40,362 bases of DNA from Candidatus Janibacter merdipullorum (GCA_019116945.1 DXAR01000185.1:1-40362); one strand, 5' to 3'; shown: positions 1 through 9,173, counted from the stretch's first letter. The notes: generated by a model not told the origin, from the letters alone. A program made the numbers and translations.

Positions 1-258
1 GGGCTCGAGGCGATCCCCGATGCCTGGGATGCGGTCATCGACGGGGTCGACCTCCGTTCGCTCGCGGAGGTCGACGTGCCGGTGCTCGCGATCAACGGTG
101 AGTACGACCAGTTCCGGGTCGGGGAGGGCACCGCGCGTCGGCTGCGCGAGGACCTCGAGATCGTCCACGTCTCGGGCGCGACCCACTTCGCCCCGATGAC
201 TCACCCCGCCCCGGTGGCCAGGGCCATCCGCGCCTTCGCCGAGGCCCTGCCCAGCTGA
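1..258 (+). CDS. Alpha/beta hydrolase, C-terminal part (cut by window start)
   Basis: The reading frame is open from the first base and ends in TGA, giving 85 residues of the C-terminal part of a protein that begins outside the window. The pattern of a beta strand ending in VPVLAINGEYD followed by GATHFAPMTHP matches the last part of the alpha/beta hydrolase fold, where the acid (Asp in GEYDQF) and the catalytic His (in ATHF) of the triad lie. The nucleophile elbow would lie upstream and cannot be seen, so the substrate is unknown. It converges on the sulfurtransferase gene with 10 bases between the stops. Confidence 0.8.
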   Translation, partial: GLEAIPDAWDAVIDGVDLRSLAEVDVPVLAINGEYDQFRVGEGTARRLREDLEIVHVSGATHFAPMTHPAPVARAIRAFAEALPS

Positions 259-268
259 CCGGACCCCG

Positions 269-1099
269 TCAGTCACCCGTGGCGACGGGGCGGTCCGGGT
301 CGGAGATCCACTCGCTCCAGCTGCCGACGTAGACATCGGCCTCGACCCCGACCTCGTGCAGGGCGAGTGCCGTGTGGGCCGCGGTGACACCCGAGCCGCA
401 GTACGTGCCGACCACGCTCAGCTCGTCGACCCCGGCCTCGGCGAAGCGCGCTCGCAGCTCGGCCGGAGGGCGGAGCCGCCCGTCGTCGCTCAGCAGGTCG
501 GTCATCGGCACGTTGACCGCACCGGGGACGTGGCCGGCGACGGGGTCGATCGGCTCGGTCTCGCCGCGGAAGCGTTCGGGTGCGCGGGCGTCGACGAGCA
601 CCCCCAGCCTGGCGGTCGCCACCGCGTCGTCGGCATCGAGGACGACCAGCTGGTCGGGGTCCACATGCACGCCACCGGGAACGGGGGAGACGGGGTCCGT
701 CGTCACCTCCCCACCGGCCGCGCGCCACGCCGCGAGCCCACCGTCGAGGACGCGCACGTCGGTGAGCCCCGCCCACCGCAGCACCCACCAGGCGCGGGCC
801 GCGGCGAGGGACGTCGCCTGGTCGTAGACGACGACGGAGGAGTCGTCGTCCACCCCGGCAGCGCGCAGTCCCGACTGCAGCACAGCAGGATCGGGAAGGG
901 GGTGACGGCCCTCGGCCCCCGGCTCGCCAGCGAGGACCGCGTCCAGGTCGACGAAGGGGGCGCCCGGGAGGTGGCCCGCGGCGTAGAGGTCCGGTCCGTC
1001 ACCGGCGACGGTGAACTGGACGTCGAGGACCACGGGGCCCGGCCGGGCGTGGTCGGCGAGCTCGCCCTGCAGGGACGAGGGGGCGACGAGGGCGCTCAC
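269..1099 (-). CDS. sseA: 3-mercaptopyruvate/thiosulfate sulfurtransferase (two rhodanese domains)
   Basis: A 276-residue protein with two tandem rhodanese domains, the usual length of this family. The C-terminal domain carries the active loop CGSGVTA with Cys234 as persulfide-forming residue; CG(S/T)GVT is the loop typical of mercaptopyruvate sulfurtransferases, while thiosulfate-specific rhodaneses have another loop. The N-terminal domain has no cysteine at the equivalent position and is probably structural. It transfers sulfane sulfur to cyanide or thiol acceptors in the cytoplasm. The GTG start overlaps the stop of the upstream cation transporter by 4 bases (GTGA), so translation is probably coupled. 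It is the last gene of a three-gene operon. Confidence 0.9.
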   Translation of the reverse strand: MSALVAPSSLQGELADHARPGPVVLDVQFTVAGDGPDLYAAGHLPGAPFVDLDAVLAGEPGAEGRHPLPDPAVLQSGLRAAGVDDDSSVVVYDQATSLAAARAWWVLRWAGLTDVRVLDGGLAAWRAAGGEVTTDPVSPVPGGVHVDPDQLVVLDADDAVATARLGVLVDARAPERFRGETEPIDPVAGHVPGAVNVPMTDLLSDDGRLRPPAELRARFAEAGVDELSVVGTYCGSGVTAAHTALALHEVGVEADVYVGSWSEWISDPDRPVATGD

Positions 1100-2064
1100 G
1101 GGGTCTCCTTCCCGCTGGGGACGTCAGGGTCCGGCAGCGGCTCGATGGGGATCTCGTAACCGCCGTAGTCATCGTAGGCGCGCGGGTCCTCCCGGGGTTC
1201 GAGGTGCACGGTCACGCGCAGGTCGGGGTGCTGCTCCGCGATGGCCTCCTCGATGTCCTCGACGACGTCGTGTGCCCGTCGCACCGACCAGGCGCCGGGG
1301 ACGAGCACGTGGAACTCCGCGAAGGAGACGTGCCCGGCCACGCGGGTGCGCAGCCCGTGGACCGTGACCTCGTCGGTGCACCGGGCGGCGACGGTGTCGG
1401 CGAGGTCGGCGTTCTCCTCCGGGGTGAGGGCTGCATCCATCAGGCCAGTGCCCGACTCGTTGATCAGCCGCCACCCGGTCAGGAGGATGTTGCCGCCGAC
1501 GAGGAGGGCGACGAGCGGGTCGAGCACCTCGATACCGGTGATGACGACGAGCCCCACGCCGACGACGACGCCGACGGAGGTCCACACGTCGGTGAGCAGG
1601 TGCTGGCCGTCGGCACGCAGCGTGATCGAGCGATGGCGACGCCCGGCCCTGATGAGCACGAAGGCCACGGCACCGTTGATGATCGACGCCAGAACGGAGA
1701 TCGCCAGGCCGAGGCCGACCTGGTCGATGGGGCGCGGGTCGAGCAGCCGACCGACTGCCTGCCAGATGATGAAGCCGGCCGCGACGAAGATCATCGCCCC
1801 CTCGATCGCCGCGGAGAAGTACTCCGCCTTCGAGTGGCCGAAGTGGTGGTCGTCGTCGGCCACTCGGCCAGCGACCCGTAGCGCGATGAGCGCGGCGACG
1901 GCGGCGACGAGGTTGACGATCGACTCGGCCGCGTCGGCGAGCAGACCGACCGAGTCGGTGATCCACCACGCGCCGGTCTTCAGCACGATCGTAGCCAGGG
2001 CTGCCGCGATCGACAGCCAGGCGAACTTCTCCAGGTGCCGCCGGGAGCCGGTGGAGGTCGTCAT
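1096..2064 (-). CDS. Cation diffusion facilitator (CDF) family metal transporter
   Basis: A 322-residue membrane protein with about six transmembrane segments followed by a cytosolic ferredoxin-like domain rich in His and acidic residues. Family marks seen are LLADAAESIVNL in TM2, the FGHSKAEYFSAAIEG stretch between TM3 and TM4, and ADGQHLLTDVWTS in TM5, which supplies the His/Asp metal ligands. CDF proteins export Zn, Co, Fe or Mn by proton antiport; the metal cannot be told from sequence. The ATG at 2064 was preferred over an earlier frame-open start because it forms an ATGA overlap with the upstream gene and the family homology begins there. The C-terminal tail is acidic and Pro-rich. Confidence 0.9.
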   Translation of the reverse strand: MTTSTGSRRHLEKFAWLSIAAALATIVLKTGAWWITDSVGLLADAAESIVNLVAAVAALIALRVAGRVADDDHHFGHSKAEYFSAAIEGAMIFVAAGFIIWQAVGRLLDPRPIDQVGLGLAISVLASIINGAVAFVLIRAGRRHRSITLRADGQHLLTDVWTSVGVVVGVGLVVITGIEVLDPLVALLVGGNILLTGWRLINESGTGLMDAALTPEENADLADTVAARCTDEVTVHGLRTRVAGHVSFAEFHVLVPGAWSVRRAHDVVEDIEEAIAEQHPDLRVTVHLEPREDPRAYDDYGGYEIPIEPLPDPDVPSGKETP

Positions 2065-2735
2065 GTCCACAGGGCGACACCGACGACGATGATGATCCCC
2101 GGCAGGAGGATCAGCGCCATGAGCAGCCATCCCGCCGGCCGCCCGAGGTTGATCGTCACCCCGACCCCCGCGCGCTTGGTGACGAAGACGTCCGGGTCGT
2201 CCGGGTCGGCGTAGACGAGCCCACCGAGGATCCAGCCCTCGCGGTCGTCCGGGCCCTCACGACTGGCGCGCACCGACGCGACGACGACCCAGACCGTGGT
2301 CACGATGATCCCGGCGAGGAGTGCCCAGAAGGTCCACGGTGGCGGGACCGCGTCCTCGGAGAGGTACTGGGCGATCGAGATCAGCGAGATCCCACCGCCG
2401 ATCACGAGGCCGAGCGCCGCGAGCGGCGGGACCACCCTGCGATGTCCGTGGGAGCGGATCAGCAGCAGCGTGGCGAAGAGGGACAACCCACCCAGCTGCC
2501 CGACGACCGCGGGCATCAGGACGGCGCCCGGGGAGCGGTCGGTGAAGCGGTCCGGGTCACCCGCCGGTCCGAAGTGGACCGGGTACGGGTCGGGCAGCTG
2601 GTCCAGCCGCACGATCCCGGTGACCATGGCCGCGACGCCGAGGGCGAGCGTCACCACGAGCCACAGCACGGCCGGGCGAAGGGAGATGCGCTCGCTGCCG
2701 TGCCGGTCCGCCTCCTGCGTCGTCTCCCTGCTCAT
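2061..2735 (-). CDS. DUF1648/DUF5808 membrane protein
   Basis: A 224-residue integral membrane protein with about five hydrophobic segments. Residues after the first segment contain LPDPYPVHFGPAGDPDRF, the hallmark of DUF1648 (LP..P.HF...G.PD). The C-terminal part has the DUF5808 signature, GLVYADPDDPDVFVTKR followed by GVTINLGRPAGW. DUF1648 also occurs in SdpI-like immunity proteins, but this protein is not clearly SdpI and its function is unknown. The ATG at 2735 was chosen because upstream in-frame sequence is not protein-like and overlaps the divergent promoter region. It is the first gene of the operon with the CDF transporter and sulfurtransferase; its stop overlaps the CDF start. Confidence 0.8.
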   Translation of the reverse strand: MSRETTQEADRHGSERISLRPAVLWLVVTLALGVAAMVTGIVRLDQLPDPYPVHFGPAGDPDRFTDRSPGAVLMPAVVGQLGGLSLFATLLLIRSHGHRRVVPPLAALGLVIGGGISLISIAQYLSEDAVPPPWTFWALLAGIIVTTVWVVVASVRASREGPDDREGWILGGLVYADPDDPDVFVTKRAGVGVTINLGRPAGWLLMALILLPGIIIVVGVALWT

Positions 2736-2784
2736 GTGCACGATTGTCCCGGCCCTGCATGCCGGTGAGACACTGGGTGGCGTC

Positions 2785-4029
2785 ATGACCACCCTGACCC
2801 AGCCCACGAGCCCGACCCAGCACACCGTCCCGGCCACCGGCGAGCGGGTGCTTCCTCCCCTTCGCCTCGGCCGGCACGTCATCGACTCGCCCGTCGTCCT
2901 CGCGCCGATGGCCGGCATCACCAACCGCGCCTTCCGCCGTCTGTGCCGTGAGGCGGGGGACGCCGGCCTGGCCGCGAGCGGGGCAACGGGCGCGCACAGC
3001 CTCTACGTCAACGAGATGGTCACCTCCCGCGCCCTCGTCGAGCGCACGCCGGAGTCGATGCGCCTCATCGAGCACGACGGTGACGAGCGACCGCGCAGCG
3101 TCCAGCTCTACAGCGTCGACCCGGCGACGACCGCGGCCGCCGTGCGGATGCTCGTCACCGAGGAGCGCGCGGACCACATCGACCTCAACTTCGGCTGCCC
3201 GGTCCCCAAGGTCACCCGCAAGGGTGGCGGCGCCGCGCTGCCCTGGAAGCGGGACCTCTTCCGCGCCATCGTCTCGGCAGCGGTCACCGAGGGGGCGAAG
3301 GGGGACGTCCCCGTCACGGTCAAGATGCGCACCGGCATCGACGACGAGCACCTCACCTACCTCGAGGCCGCCACCGCCGCGGTCGAGGAGGGCGTCGCGG
3401 CGGTGGCGCTGCATGCGCGCACCGCGAGCCAGGCCTACTCGGGCCAGGCGGACTGGTCCCGGATCCGGCTGCTCAAGGAGACGGTCACGAGCGTCCCCGT
3501 CCTCGGCAACGGCGACATCTGGTCCGCCGAGGACGCCCTGGCGATGGTCGAGCAGACCGGCTGCGACGGGGTCGTCGTCGGCCGCGGCTGCCTCGGCCGG
3601 CCCTGGCTCTTCGCCGACCTCGCCGCGGCCTTCGCCGGGACCGAGGTGCGGATCCGCCCTTCGCTGGGGGAGGTCACCGCGACCCTGCGCCGGCACGCGG
3701 AGCTGCTCACCGACTTCTACGACGGCGACGAGCTGCGCGCCTGCCGCGACATCCGCAAGCACATCGCGTGGTACCTCAAGGGTTTCCCGGCGGGGTCGAC
3801 AGTGCGCAACCAGCTCGCGCTCGTCGACTCGCTGGCCGCGCTGGACCGGCTCATCGCGACGATGGACCCGGACACCCCGTGGCCGGGCGAGGCCGCCGAG
3901 GGCCAGCGCGGCCGCGCCGGCTCCTCGCGGGTCGTCGCCCTCCCGGAGAACTGGCTGGCCTCCCGGGAGCTCGACGCCGCCCAGCACGAGCAGGTCGCCC
4001 AGGCCGAGCTCTCCGTCTCGGGCGGCTGA
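2785..4029 (+). CDS. dusB: tRNA-dihydrouridine synthase
   Basis: A 414-residue FMN-dependent TIM-barrel enzyme that reduces uridine to dihydrouridine in the tRNA D-loop using NADPH. The barrel begins with VVLAPMAGITNRAFR, the FMN-binding start of the Dus family. The catalytic region is DLNFGCPVPKVTRKGGGAAL with Cys138 as proton donor. VKMRTGID, ALHARTASQAYSG and VLGNGDIWSAEDA are conserved FMN/tRNA strands, and the end has the helical tRNA-recognition domain (DIRKHIAWYLKGFPAGS). It is longer than E. coli DusB by N- and C-terminal extensions, as usual in actinobacteria. It is divergent from the DUF1648 gene with 49 bases between starts. Confidence 0.93.
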   Translation: MTTLTQPTSPTQHTVPATGERVLPPLRLGRHVIDSPVVLAPMAGITNRAFRRLCREAGDAGLAASGATGAHSLYVNEMVTSRALVERTPESMRLIEHDGDERPRSVQLYSVDPATTAAAVRMLVTEERADHIDLNFGCPVPKVTRKGGGAALPWKRDLFRAIVSAAVTEGAKGDVPVTVKMRTGIDDEHLTYLEAATAAVEEGVAAVALHARTASQAYSGQADWSRIRLLKETVTSVPVLGNGDIWSAEDALAMVEQTGCDGVVVGRGCLGRPWLFADLAAAFAGTEVRIRPSLGEVTATLRRHAELLTDFYDGDELRACRDIRKHIAWYLKGFPAGSTVRNQLALVDSLAALDRLIATMDPDTPWPGEAAEGQRGRAGSSRVVALPENWLASRELDAAQHEQVAQAELSVSGG

Positions 4030-4110
4030 CCCCGGGCCACCGCGCCACCGCTCCTGTCGTGGCCGGTGGCGTACCGTCGAAAAGACCCCCGTACCCCTCT
4101 GGAGGACATC

Positions 4111-4383
4111 ATGGGATTCATCGACAAGCTCCGCGGCAGGAGCGGACAGATCAAGGACCTCGCCGGCCAGCACAGCGACAAGATCGGTCAGGGCCTCGAC
4201 AAGGCGAGCCAGGCGGCCAACAAGGCCACCGGCGGCAAGTACGAGGACAAGATCGCCTCGGCGACCGACAAGGCCAAGGGCGGCGTCGGCCGGCTCGGTG
4301 AGCAGGGCGGTGGCTCCGACGGCGGCCGCGGGGACGGCGGTCGTGCCGGCGGAGACCCGGGAGAGGGCTCCGCCAGCACCTGA
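4111..4383 (+). CDS. Small MT0933/Rv0909-type protein (antitoxin-family annotation)
   Basis: A 90-residue, lysine/alanine-rich, amphipathic and probably helical protein (starts MGFIDKLRGRSGQIKDL) followed by a Gly-rich tail. It resembles the MT0933 family, often annotated as an antitoxin after Rv0909. An AGG-rich ribosome-binding site (GGAGG at 4101-4105) stands 5 bases before the ATG. No toxin gene is adjacent: the neighbours are dusB upstream and the convergent pyc three bases after its stop. The antitoxin function is therefore doubtful here, and a stress-type small protein is equally possible. Confidence 0.7.
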   Translation: MGFIDKLRGRSGQIKDLAGQHSDKIGQGLDKASQAANKATGGKYEDKIASATDKAKGGVGRLGEQGGGSDGGRGDGGRAGGDPGEGSAST

Positions 4384-4386
4384 GCC

Positions 4387-7300
4387 TCACCCCACGACGA
4401 CGAGCAGGTCGCCCCCTTCGACCTGCTGGCGGCCTCCGACGGCGACGCGGCTGACGGTCCCGCCCTCCGAGGTCGTGATCGAGGCCTCCATCTTCATCGC
4501 CTCGATGGTGGCGACCGTGGCCCCGGCCTCGACCTCGTCCCCCTCGGAGACCTGCAGGGTGACGACCCCGGCGAAGGGGGCGGCCACCTGTCCGGGCGCC
4601 GCGGGGTCGGCCTTCTCGGCCGCCACGACCTCCGGCTCGACGGTGCGGTCCCGGACCTGCACGGGCCGCAGCTGGCCGTTGACCGTGCCCATGACGGTGC
4701 GCATGCCGTGCTCGTCCGGCTCGCCCACGGAGCTGTAGCCGAGGGTGAGGGTCTTGCCCGGCTCGATCTCGACGTCGTGCTCCTGGCCCGACTCCATGCC
4801 GTGGAGGAAGAGGTTCGTGTCGAGGACCGAGGTGTCGCCGAAGGACTCCCGGGCCGCGCGCATCTCCTCCGTCGGTCCGGGGAAGAGGAGCTCGTTGAGG
4901 GTCGCGCGCGGGCTGTCCCGCAGGGCCTGCTCCTGCTCGGGGGTGAGGTCGGCAGTCGGCTCCTGCTCCCGCCGCCCCTCGAGGGCCTTGGTGCGGAAGG
5001 GCTCCGGCCAGCCACCGGGCGGGTCACCGAGGTCACCGCGGAGGAAGCCGATGACCGAGTCGGGGATGTCGAAGCGCCCCGGGTCGGCCTCGAACTCCGC
5101 CGGGTCGGCGCCGAGACCCACGAGCGAGAGGGCGAGGTCCCCGACGACCTTGCTGCTCGGCGTCACCTTGACGAGGTTGCCGAGCATCGCGTTGGCCGCC
5201 GCGTACATGTCCTCGACCTCCTCGAAGCGCTCGCCGAGGCCGAGCGCGATGGCCTGCTGGCGCAGGTTGGAGAGCTGCCCGCCGGGGATCTCGTGCCGGT
5301 ACACCCGGCCGGTGGGGGAGGCGAGCCCGGACTCGAAGGGGGCGTAGAGGCTGCGGACGCCCTCCCAGTAGGGCTCGAGGGCGAAGACCTGCTCGATGTC
5401 GAGACCGGTCGGGCGGTCGGTGCCGTCGGTGGCCCCGACGAGGGCCGATAGCGAGGGCTGCGAGGTCGTCCCGGCCATCGTCGCGCTCGCGGCGTCGACG
5501 GCGTCGACCCCGGCGTCGATGGCGGCGAGGAGGGTGCCGATCTGGCCGCCGGCGGTGTCGTGGGTGTGGAGGTGGACCGGGAGGTCGAATCGCTCCCGCA
5601 GCGCCCGCACGAGGGTCGCGGCGGCCGGCGCGCGGAGCAGCCCGGCCATGTCCTTGATCGCGAGCACGTGGGCACCGGTCTCGACGATCTGCTCGGCGAG
5701 GCGCAGGTAGTAGTCGAGGGTGTAGAGCCGCTCGTTCGGGTCGAGGAGGTTGCCGGTGTAGCAGAGGGCGACCTCGGCGAGGGCCGTGTCCGTGGCGAGG
5801 ACGGACTCGACGGCCGGACGCATCTGGCTCACGTCGTTGAGGGAGTCGAAGATCCGGAAGATCGACAGTCCGCTCCGGGCGGCCTCGGCGACGAAGGCAT
5901 CGGTGACCGTCGTCGGGTAGGGCGTGTAGCCGACGGTGTTGCGCCCGCGGAGGAGCATCTGCAGAGCGACATTGGGCATCGCCTCGTGGAGGGCGGCGAG
6001 CCGCTCCCACGGGTCCTCCTGGAGGAAGCGCAGCGCGACGTCGTAGGTCGCCCCACCCCAGGCCTCGACGGACAGGAGCTGCGGGGTGAGCCGTGAGACG
6101 TGCTCGGCGACGTGCGCGAGGTCGCGGGTGCGCACGCGGGTGGCGAGCAGCGACTGGTGGGCGTCCCGGAAGGTGGTGTCGGTGACGGGGACGTCCTCCC
6201 GCCGGCGCAGGTCGGCGGCGAAGCCTGCGGGGCCGAGGCGGAGGAGGCGGTCGCGACTCCCTTCGGGCCGGTCGCCGGAAGGGAGCTCGGGGAGCTTGCT
6301 GCTCGGCAGGAGGTCGACGGTCCGTGGTCCGTGCGGCCGGTTGACGGTGACCTCGGCGAGGTAGGTGAGCAGCTTCGTGGCCCGGTCCTTCCCGCTCGGG
6401 GCGTCGAGGAGCTCGGGGCGCTCGTCGATGAAGCTCGTCGTCACCTCGCCGGCTTGGAAGGTCGGGTCGCTGAGGACCCCCTCGAGGAAGGGGAGGTTGG
6501 TCGCCACGCCGCGGACGCGGAACTCCGCGAGGGCCCGGCGGGCGCGCCGCACGGCCAGCGGGAAGGTGGCCGCCCGACAGGTGAGCTTGACGAGCATGGA
6601 GTCGAAGTGGGCGCTGACCTCGGCGCCGACGAAGGTGGTGCCGCCGTCGAGTCGGACACCGGACCCGCCCGCGGAGCGGTAGGCGGAGATCGTCCCCGAG
6701 TCGGGTCGGAAGCCGTTGGCCGGGTCCTCGGTGGTGATCCGGCACTGGAGGGCGAAGCCGCGCGTGCGGATGTCCTCCTGCCGCAGGCCGAGCTCGGCGA
6801 GCGAGGCGCCGGCGGCGATCTGCATCTGGAGGACGACGAGGTCCCGCTCGGTGACCTCCTCGGTGACGGTGTGCTCGACCTGGATGCGCGGGTTCATCTC
6901 GATGAAGACGTAGCGCCCGTCCTCGCCGAGGAGGAACTCGACGGTGCCGGCGTTGACGTAGTCGATGGACTTGGCGAAGGCCACCGCGTCGGCGCACATC
7001 CGGGCGCGCAGGTCCGGGTCGAGGTTGGGGGCCGGCGCGATCTCGACGACCTTCTGGTGGCGGCGCTGCACCGAGCAGTCCCGCTCGAAGAAGTGGAGGA
7101 CCTCGCCGGTCGCGTCACCCATGACCTGGACCTCGATGTGCCGCGGGTTGACGACGGCCTCCTCGAGGTAGAGCGTCGGGTCGCCGAAGCCGGACTCGGC
7201 CTCGCGCTGGGCGGCCTCGAGCGCCTCGCGCAGGTCCTCGCGTCGCTCCACCCGGCGCATGCCGCGGCCGCCGCCGCCGCTGACGGCCTTGACGAAGACC

Positions 7301-7761
7301 GGGAACCCGATGTCCTCGGCCGCCGACTCGAGGGCGTCGAGGTCAGCCGTCGCCTCGGAGCCGTCGAGGGTCGGCAGCCCAGCCGCCTTCGCCGCGGCGA
7401 TGGCGCGGGACTTGTTGCCGGTGAGCTCGAGCACCTCGGCCGGGGGACCGATGAAGGTGATGCCGTGCTCCGCGCACTCCTCGGCCAGCTGCGGGTTCTC
7501 CGAGAGGAAGCCGTAGCCGGGGTAGATCGCGTCGACGCCCGCCTCCCGGGCGACGCGCACGACGTCCTCGTGGTCGAGGTAGGCGCGGACCGGGTGGCCC
7601 TCCTCGCCGATGAGGTAGGCCTCGTCGGCCTTCATCCGGTGCTCCGACGTGCGGTCCTCCGTGGGGTAGACGGCGACGGTCTGGGCGTCGAGCTCGGTGG
7701 CCGCGCGGAAGGCGCGGATGGCGATCTCGCCTCGGTTGGCGACGAGGATCTTGCGGAACAT
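4387..7761 (-). CDS. pyc: Pyruvate carboxylase
   Basis: A 1124-residue single-chain biotin enzyme, the normal length. Domains in order: biotin carboxylase (about 1-450) with the Gly-rich ATP-grasp loop SGGGGRGMRRV and the EMNPRIQVEHTVTE motif; carboxyltransferase (about 520-1000) beginning TDTTFRDAHQSLLATR, which holds the metal-site Asp; and the biotinyl domain at the C-terminus with EAMKMEA, Lys1090 being the biotinylated residue. It makes oxaloacetate from pyruvate, ATP and bicarbonate to refill the TCA cycle. The ATG follows a GGAGG site by 4 bases. It is transcribed alone and converges on the small MT0933-type gene with only three bases between stops. Confidence 0.97.
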   Translation of the reverse strand: MFRKILVANRGEIAIRAFRAATELDAQTVAVYPTEDRTSEHRMKADEAYLIGEEGHPVRAYLDHEDVVRVAREAGVDAIYPGYGFLSENPQLAEECAEHGITFIGPPAEVLELTGNKSRAIAAAKAAGLPTLDGSEATADLDALESAAEDIGFPVFVKAVSGGGGRGMRRVERREDLREALEAAQREAESGFGDPTLYLEEAVVNPRHIEVQVMGDATGEVLHFFERDCSVQRRHQKVVEIAPAPNLDPDLRARMCADAVAFAKSIDYVNAGTVEFLLGEDGRYVFIEMNPRIQVEHTVTEEVTERDLVVLQMQIAAGASLAELGLRQEDIRTRGFALQCRITTEDPANGFRPDSGTISAYRSAGGSGVRLDGGTTFVGAEVSAHFDSMLVKLTCRAATFPLAVRRARRALAEFRVRGVATNLPFLEGVLSDPTFQAGEVTTSFIDERPELLDAPSGKDRATKLLTYLAEVTVNRPHGPRTVDLLPSSKLPELPSGDRPEGSRDRLLRLGPAGFAADLRRREDVPVTDTTFRDAHQSLLATRVRTRDLAHVAEHVSRLTPQLLSVEAWGGATYDVALRFLQEDPWERLAALHEAMPNVALQMLLRGRNTVGYTPYPTTVTDAFVAEAARSGLSIFRIFDSLNDVSQMRPAVESVLATDTALAEVALCYTGNLLDPNERLYTLDYYLRLAEQIVETGAHVLAIKDMAGLLRAPAAATLVRALRERFDLPVHLHTHDTAGGQIGTLLAAIDAGVDAVDAASATMAGTTSQPSLSALVGATDGTDRPTGLDIEQVFALEPYWEGVRSLYAPFESGLASPTGRVYRHEIPGGQLSNLRQQAIALGLGERFEEVEDMYAAANAMLGNLVKVTPSSKVVGDLALSLVGLGADPAEFEADPGRFDIPDSVIGFLRGDLGDPPGGWPEPFRTKALEGRREQEPTADLTPEQEQALRDSPRATLNELLFPGPTEEMRAARESFGDTSVLDTNLFLHGMESGQEHDVEIEPGKTLTLGYSSVGEPDEHGMRTVMGTVNGQLRPVQVRDRTVEPEVVAAEKADPAAPGQVAAPFAGVVTLQVSEGDEVEAGATVATIEAMKMEASITTSEGGTVSRVAVGGRQQVEGGDLLVVVG

Positions 7762-7795
7762 GCTGCCTCCGGGGTGTGAGGACGGTCTCCTGACG

Positions 7796-7801
7796 AATCT
7801 A
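7796..7801 (-). promoter_or_regulatory. Candidate -10 element of pyc
   Basis: On the minus strand the hexamer TAGATT lies 34 bases before the pyc ATG, and the transcript would include the GGAGG site. The match to the actinobacterial TANNNT consensus is good; no clear -35 element was found. Confidence 0.45.
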
Positions 7802-7897
7802 TCGGTCCGGCGCGGGGGGACATCGGCTCGGTTCCGTCCGTGAGAACGGAGACCGGCACCGGGGCGGAGCCGGGCCTGCGAGGTCGGCCTCCCGTCG

Positions 7898-7903
7898 TAG
7901 GCT
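7898..7903 (+). promoter_or_regulatory. Candidate leaderless -10 element of dgt
   Basis: TAGGCT ends 7 bases before the GTG start of dgt and no ribosome-binding site is present. This is the arrangement of actinobacterial leaderless transcripts, where the first base of the start codon is the transcription start. Confidence 0.55.
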
Positions 7904-7910
7904 CACGAGC

Positions 7911-9143
7911 GTGAGCAATGTCAGCGACCGCGAGCGGTGGGTCTCCGAGGATCCCGTGCACAAGCGGGCGGACCGGGACGACTTCGCCCGCGACCGGGGA
8001 CGACTCATCCACTCCGCCGCCCTGCGCCGGCTGTCCGCGAAGACCCAGGTGCTCGGGCCGGGCAGCGACGACTTCGTCCGCAACCGGCTGACCCACAGCC
8101 TCGAGGTCGCCCAGATCGGCCGCGAGTTCGGTGGCGCCCTCGGATGCGAGGCCGATGTCGTCGAGGTTGCCTGCCTCGCGCACGACCTCGGGCACCCTCC
8201 CTTCGGGCACAACGGCGAGAGCGCGCTCAACGAGATCGCGGCGGGCACCGGGGGCTTCGAGGGGAATGCCCAGACCTTGCGCATCCTCACCCGCCTCGAG
8301 CCCAAGCGCGTCCACGCCGACGGCCGGCCCGCCGGCCTCAACCTCACGAGGGCCAGCCTCGACGCCTCGACGAAGTACCCGTGGCGACGCGGCCACGGTC
8401 CCGCTCCCACACCGAAGTTCGGCGTCTACGAGGACGACCTGCCGGTCTTCGAGTGGATGCGCGAAGGGAACCCCGGCGGCTTCGTGCGGTGCCTCGAGGC
8501 GGACGTGATGGACTGGTCCGACGACGTCGCCTACTCCGTCCACGACGTCGAGGACGCCATCGCCTCGGGGCGGCTCGACCTACGGCAGCTGCGCGACGCC
8601 CAGGACACGGACGCGGTCCTCGGGCTCGCCGTGACCCACTTCGCCGCCGACCTCGGCCGCGACGCCGTCGGGGAGGGGCTCGAGCGGCTCCTCGCCACCG
8701 GCGCCGTGCCGGCGACCTATGACGGGTCCCGCACGGCCCTCGCCGGTCTCAAGGACATGACCTCGCGCATCATCGGCCGTTTCGTCCACGCGGCGGAGCA
8801 GGCGACCCGCGCCGTCCACGGGCCGGGAGACCTCGGCCGCTACGAGGCGCGTCTCGTCGTGCCGGACGACTCGCGGGCCGAGGTGGCGGTGCTCAAGGCG
8901 GTGGCCGCCCACTTCGTCATGTTCTCCGGCGAGCGCGACGACGAGTACAGCCACCAGCGGCAGGTCGTCGCCGACCTCGCCACGTGGTTCGCCGCGGACC
9001 CCGAGCAGCGCCTCGACGCGGACCTTCGCCCCGACCTCGACGCCGCCGATGACGACGCCGCACGGCTGCGGGTCGTCGTCGACCAGGTCGCCGGGCTCAC
9101 CGACCTGCGGGCTCTCGAGCTGCACGCCATCCACTGCGGTTGA
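7911..9143 (+). CDS. dgt: Deoxyguanosinetriphosphate triphosphohydrolase-like protein
   Basis: A 410-residue HD-domain phosphohydrolase that splits dNTPs to deoxynucleoside and triphosphate. Metal ligands of the HD fold are seen as H62 (NRLTHSLEVAQ), H91-D92 in LAHDLGHPPFGHNGE and a later Asp in the VMDWSDDVAYSVHD stretch. The substrate loop RLSAKTQV is typical of dGTPases. The length fits the type 2 (Dgt-like) family. The GTG start at 7911 is taken because of the leaderless promoter just upstream and because the following residues match family N-termini. It lies before dnaG with 65 bases between, a common actinobacterial order. Confidence 0.93.
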   Translation: MSNVSDRERWVSEDPVHKRADRDDFARDRGRLIHSAALRRLSAKTQVLGPGSDDFVRNRLTHSLEVAQIGREFGGALGCEADVVEVACLAHDLGHPPFGHNGESALNEIAAGTGGFEGNAQTLRILTRLEPKRVHADGRPAGLNLTRASLDASTKYPWRRGHGPAPTPKFGVYEDDLPVFEWMREGNPGGFVRCLEADVMDWSDDVAYSVHDVEDAIASGRLDLRQLRDAQDTDAVLGLAVTHFAADLGRDAVGEGLERLLATGAVPATYDGSRTALAGLKDMTSRIIGRFVHAAEQATRAVHGPGDLGRYEARLVVPDDSRAEVAVLKAVAAHFVMFSGERDDEYSHQRQVVADLATWFAADPEQRLDADLRPDLDAADDDAARLRVVVDQVAGLTDLRALELHAIHCG

Positions 9144-9173
9144 GCCGGGCCCTCCGCCGACGGTCGCGCCACC

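Noticed and set aside
2557-4173. Long minus-strand open frame opposite dusB
   Set aside because: Its translation is Arg/Gly/Asp-rich without family features and mirrors dusB codons; typical high-GC antisense artefact.
4111-4383. Complete toxin-antitoxin module
   Set aside because: Only the antitoxin-family small protein is present; neighbours are dusB and pyc and no small toxin frame was found.
6100-7779. Long plus-strand open frame opposite pyc
   Set aside because: Antisense shadow of pyc; no start signal and no protein-like pattern.
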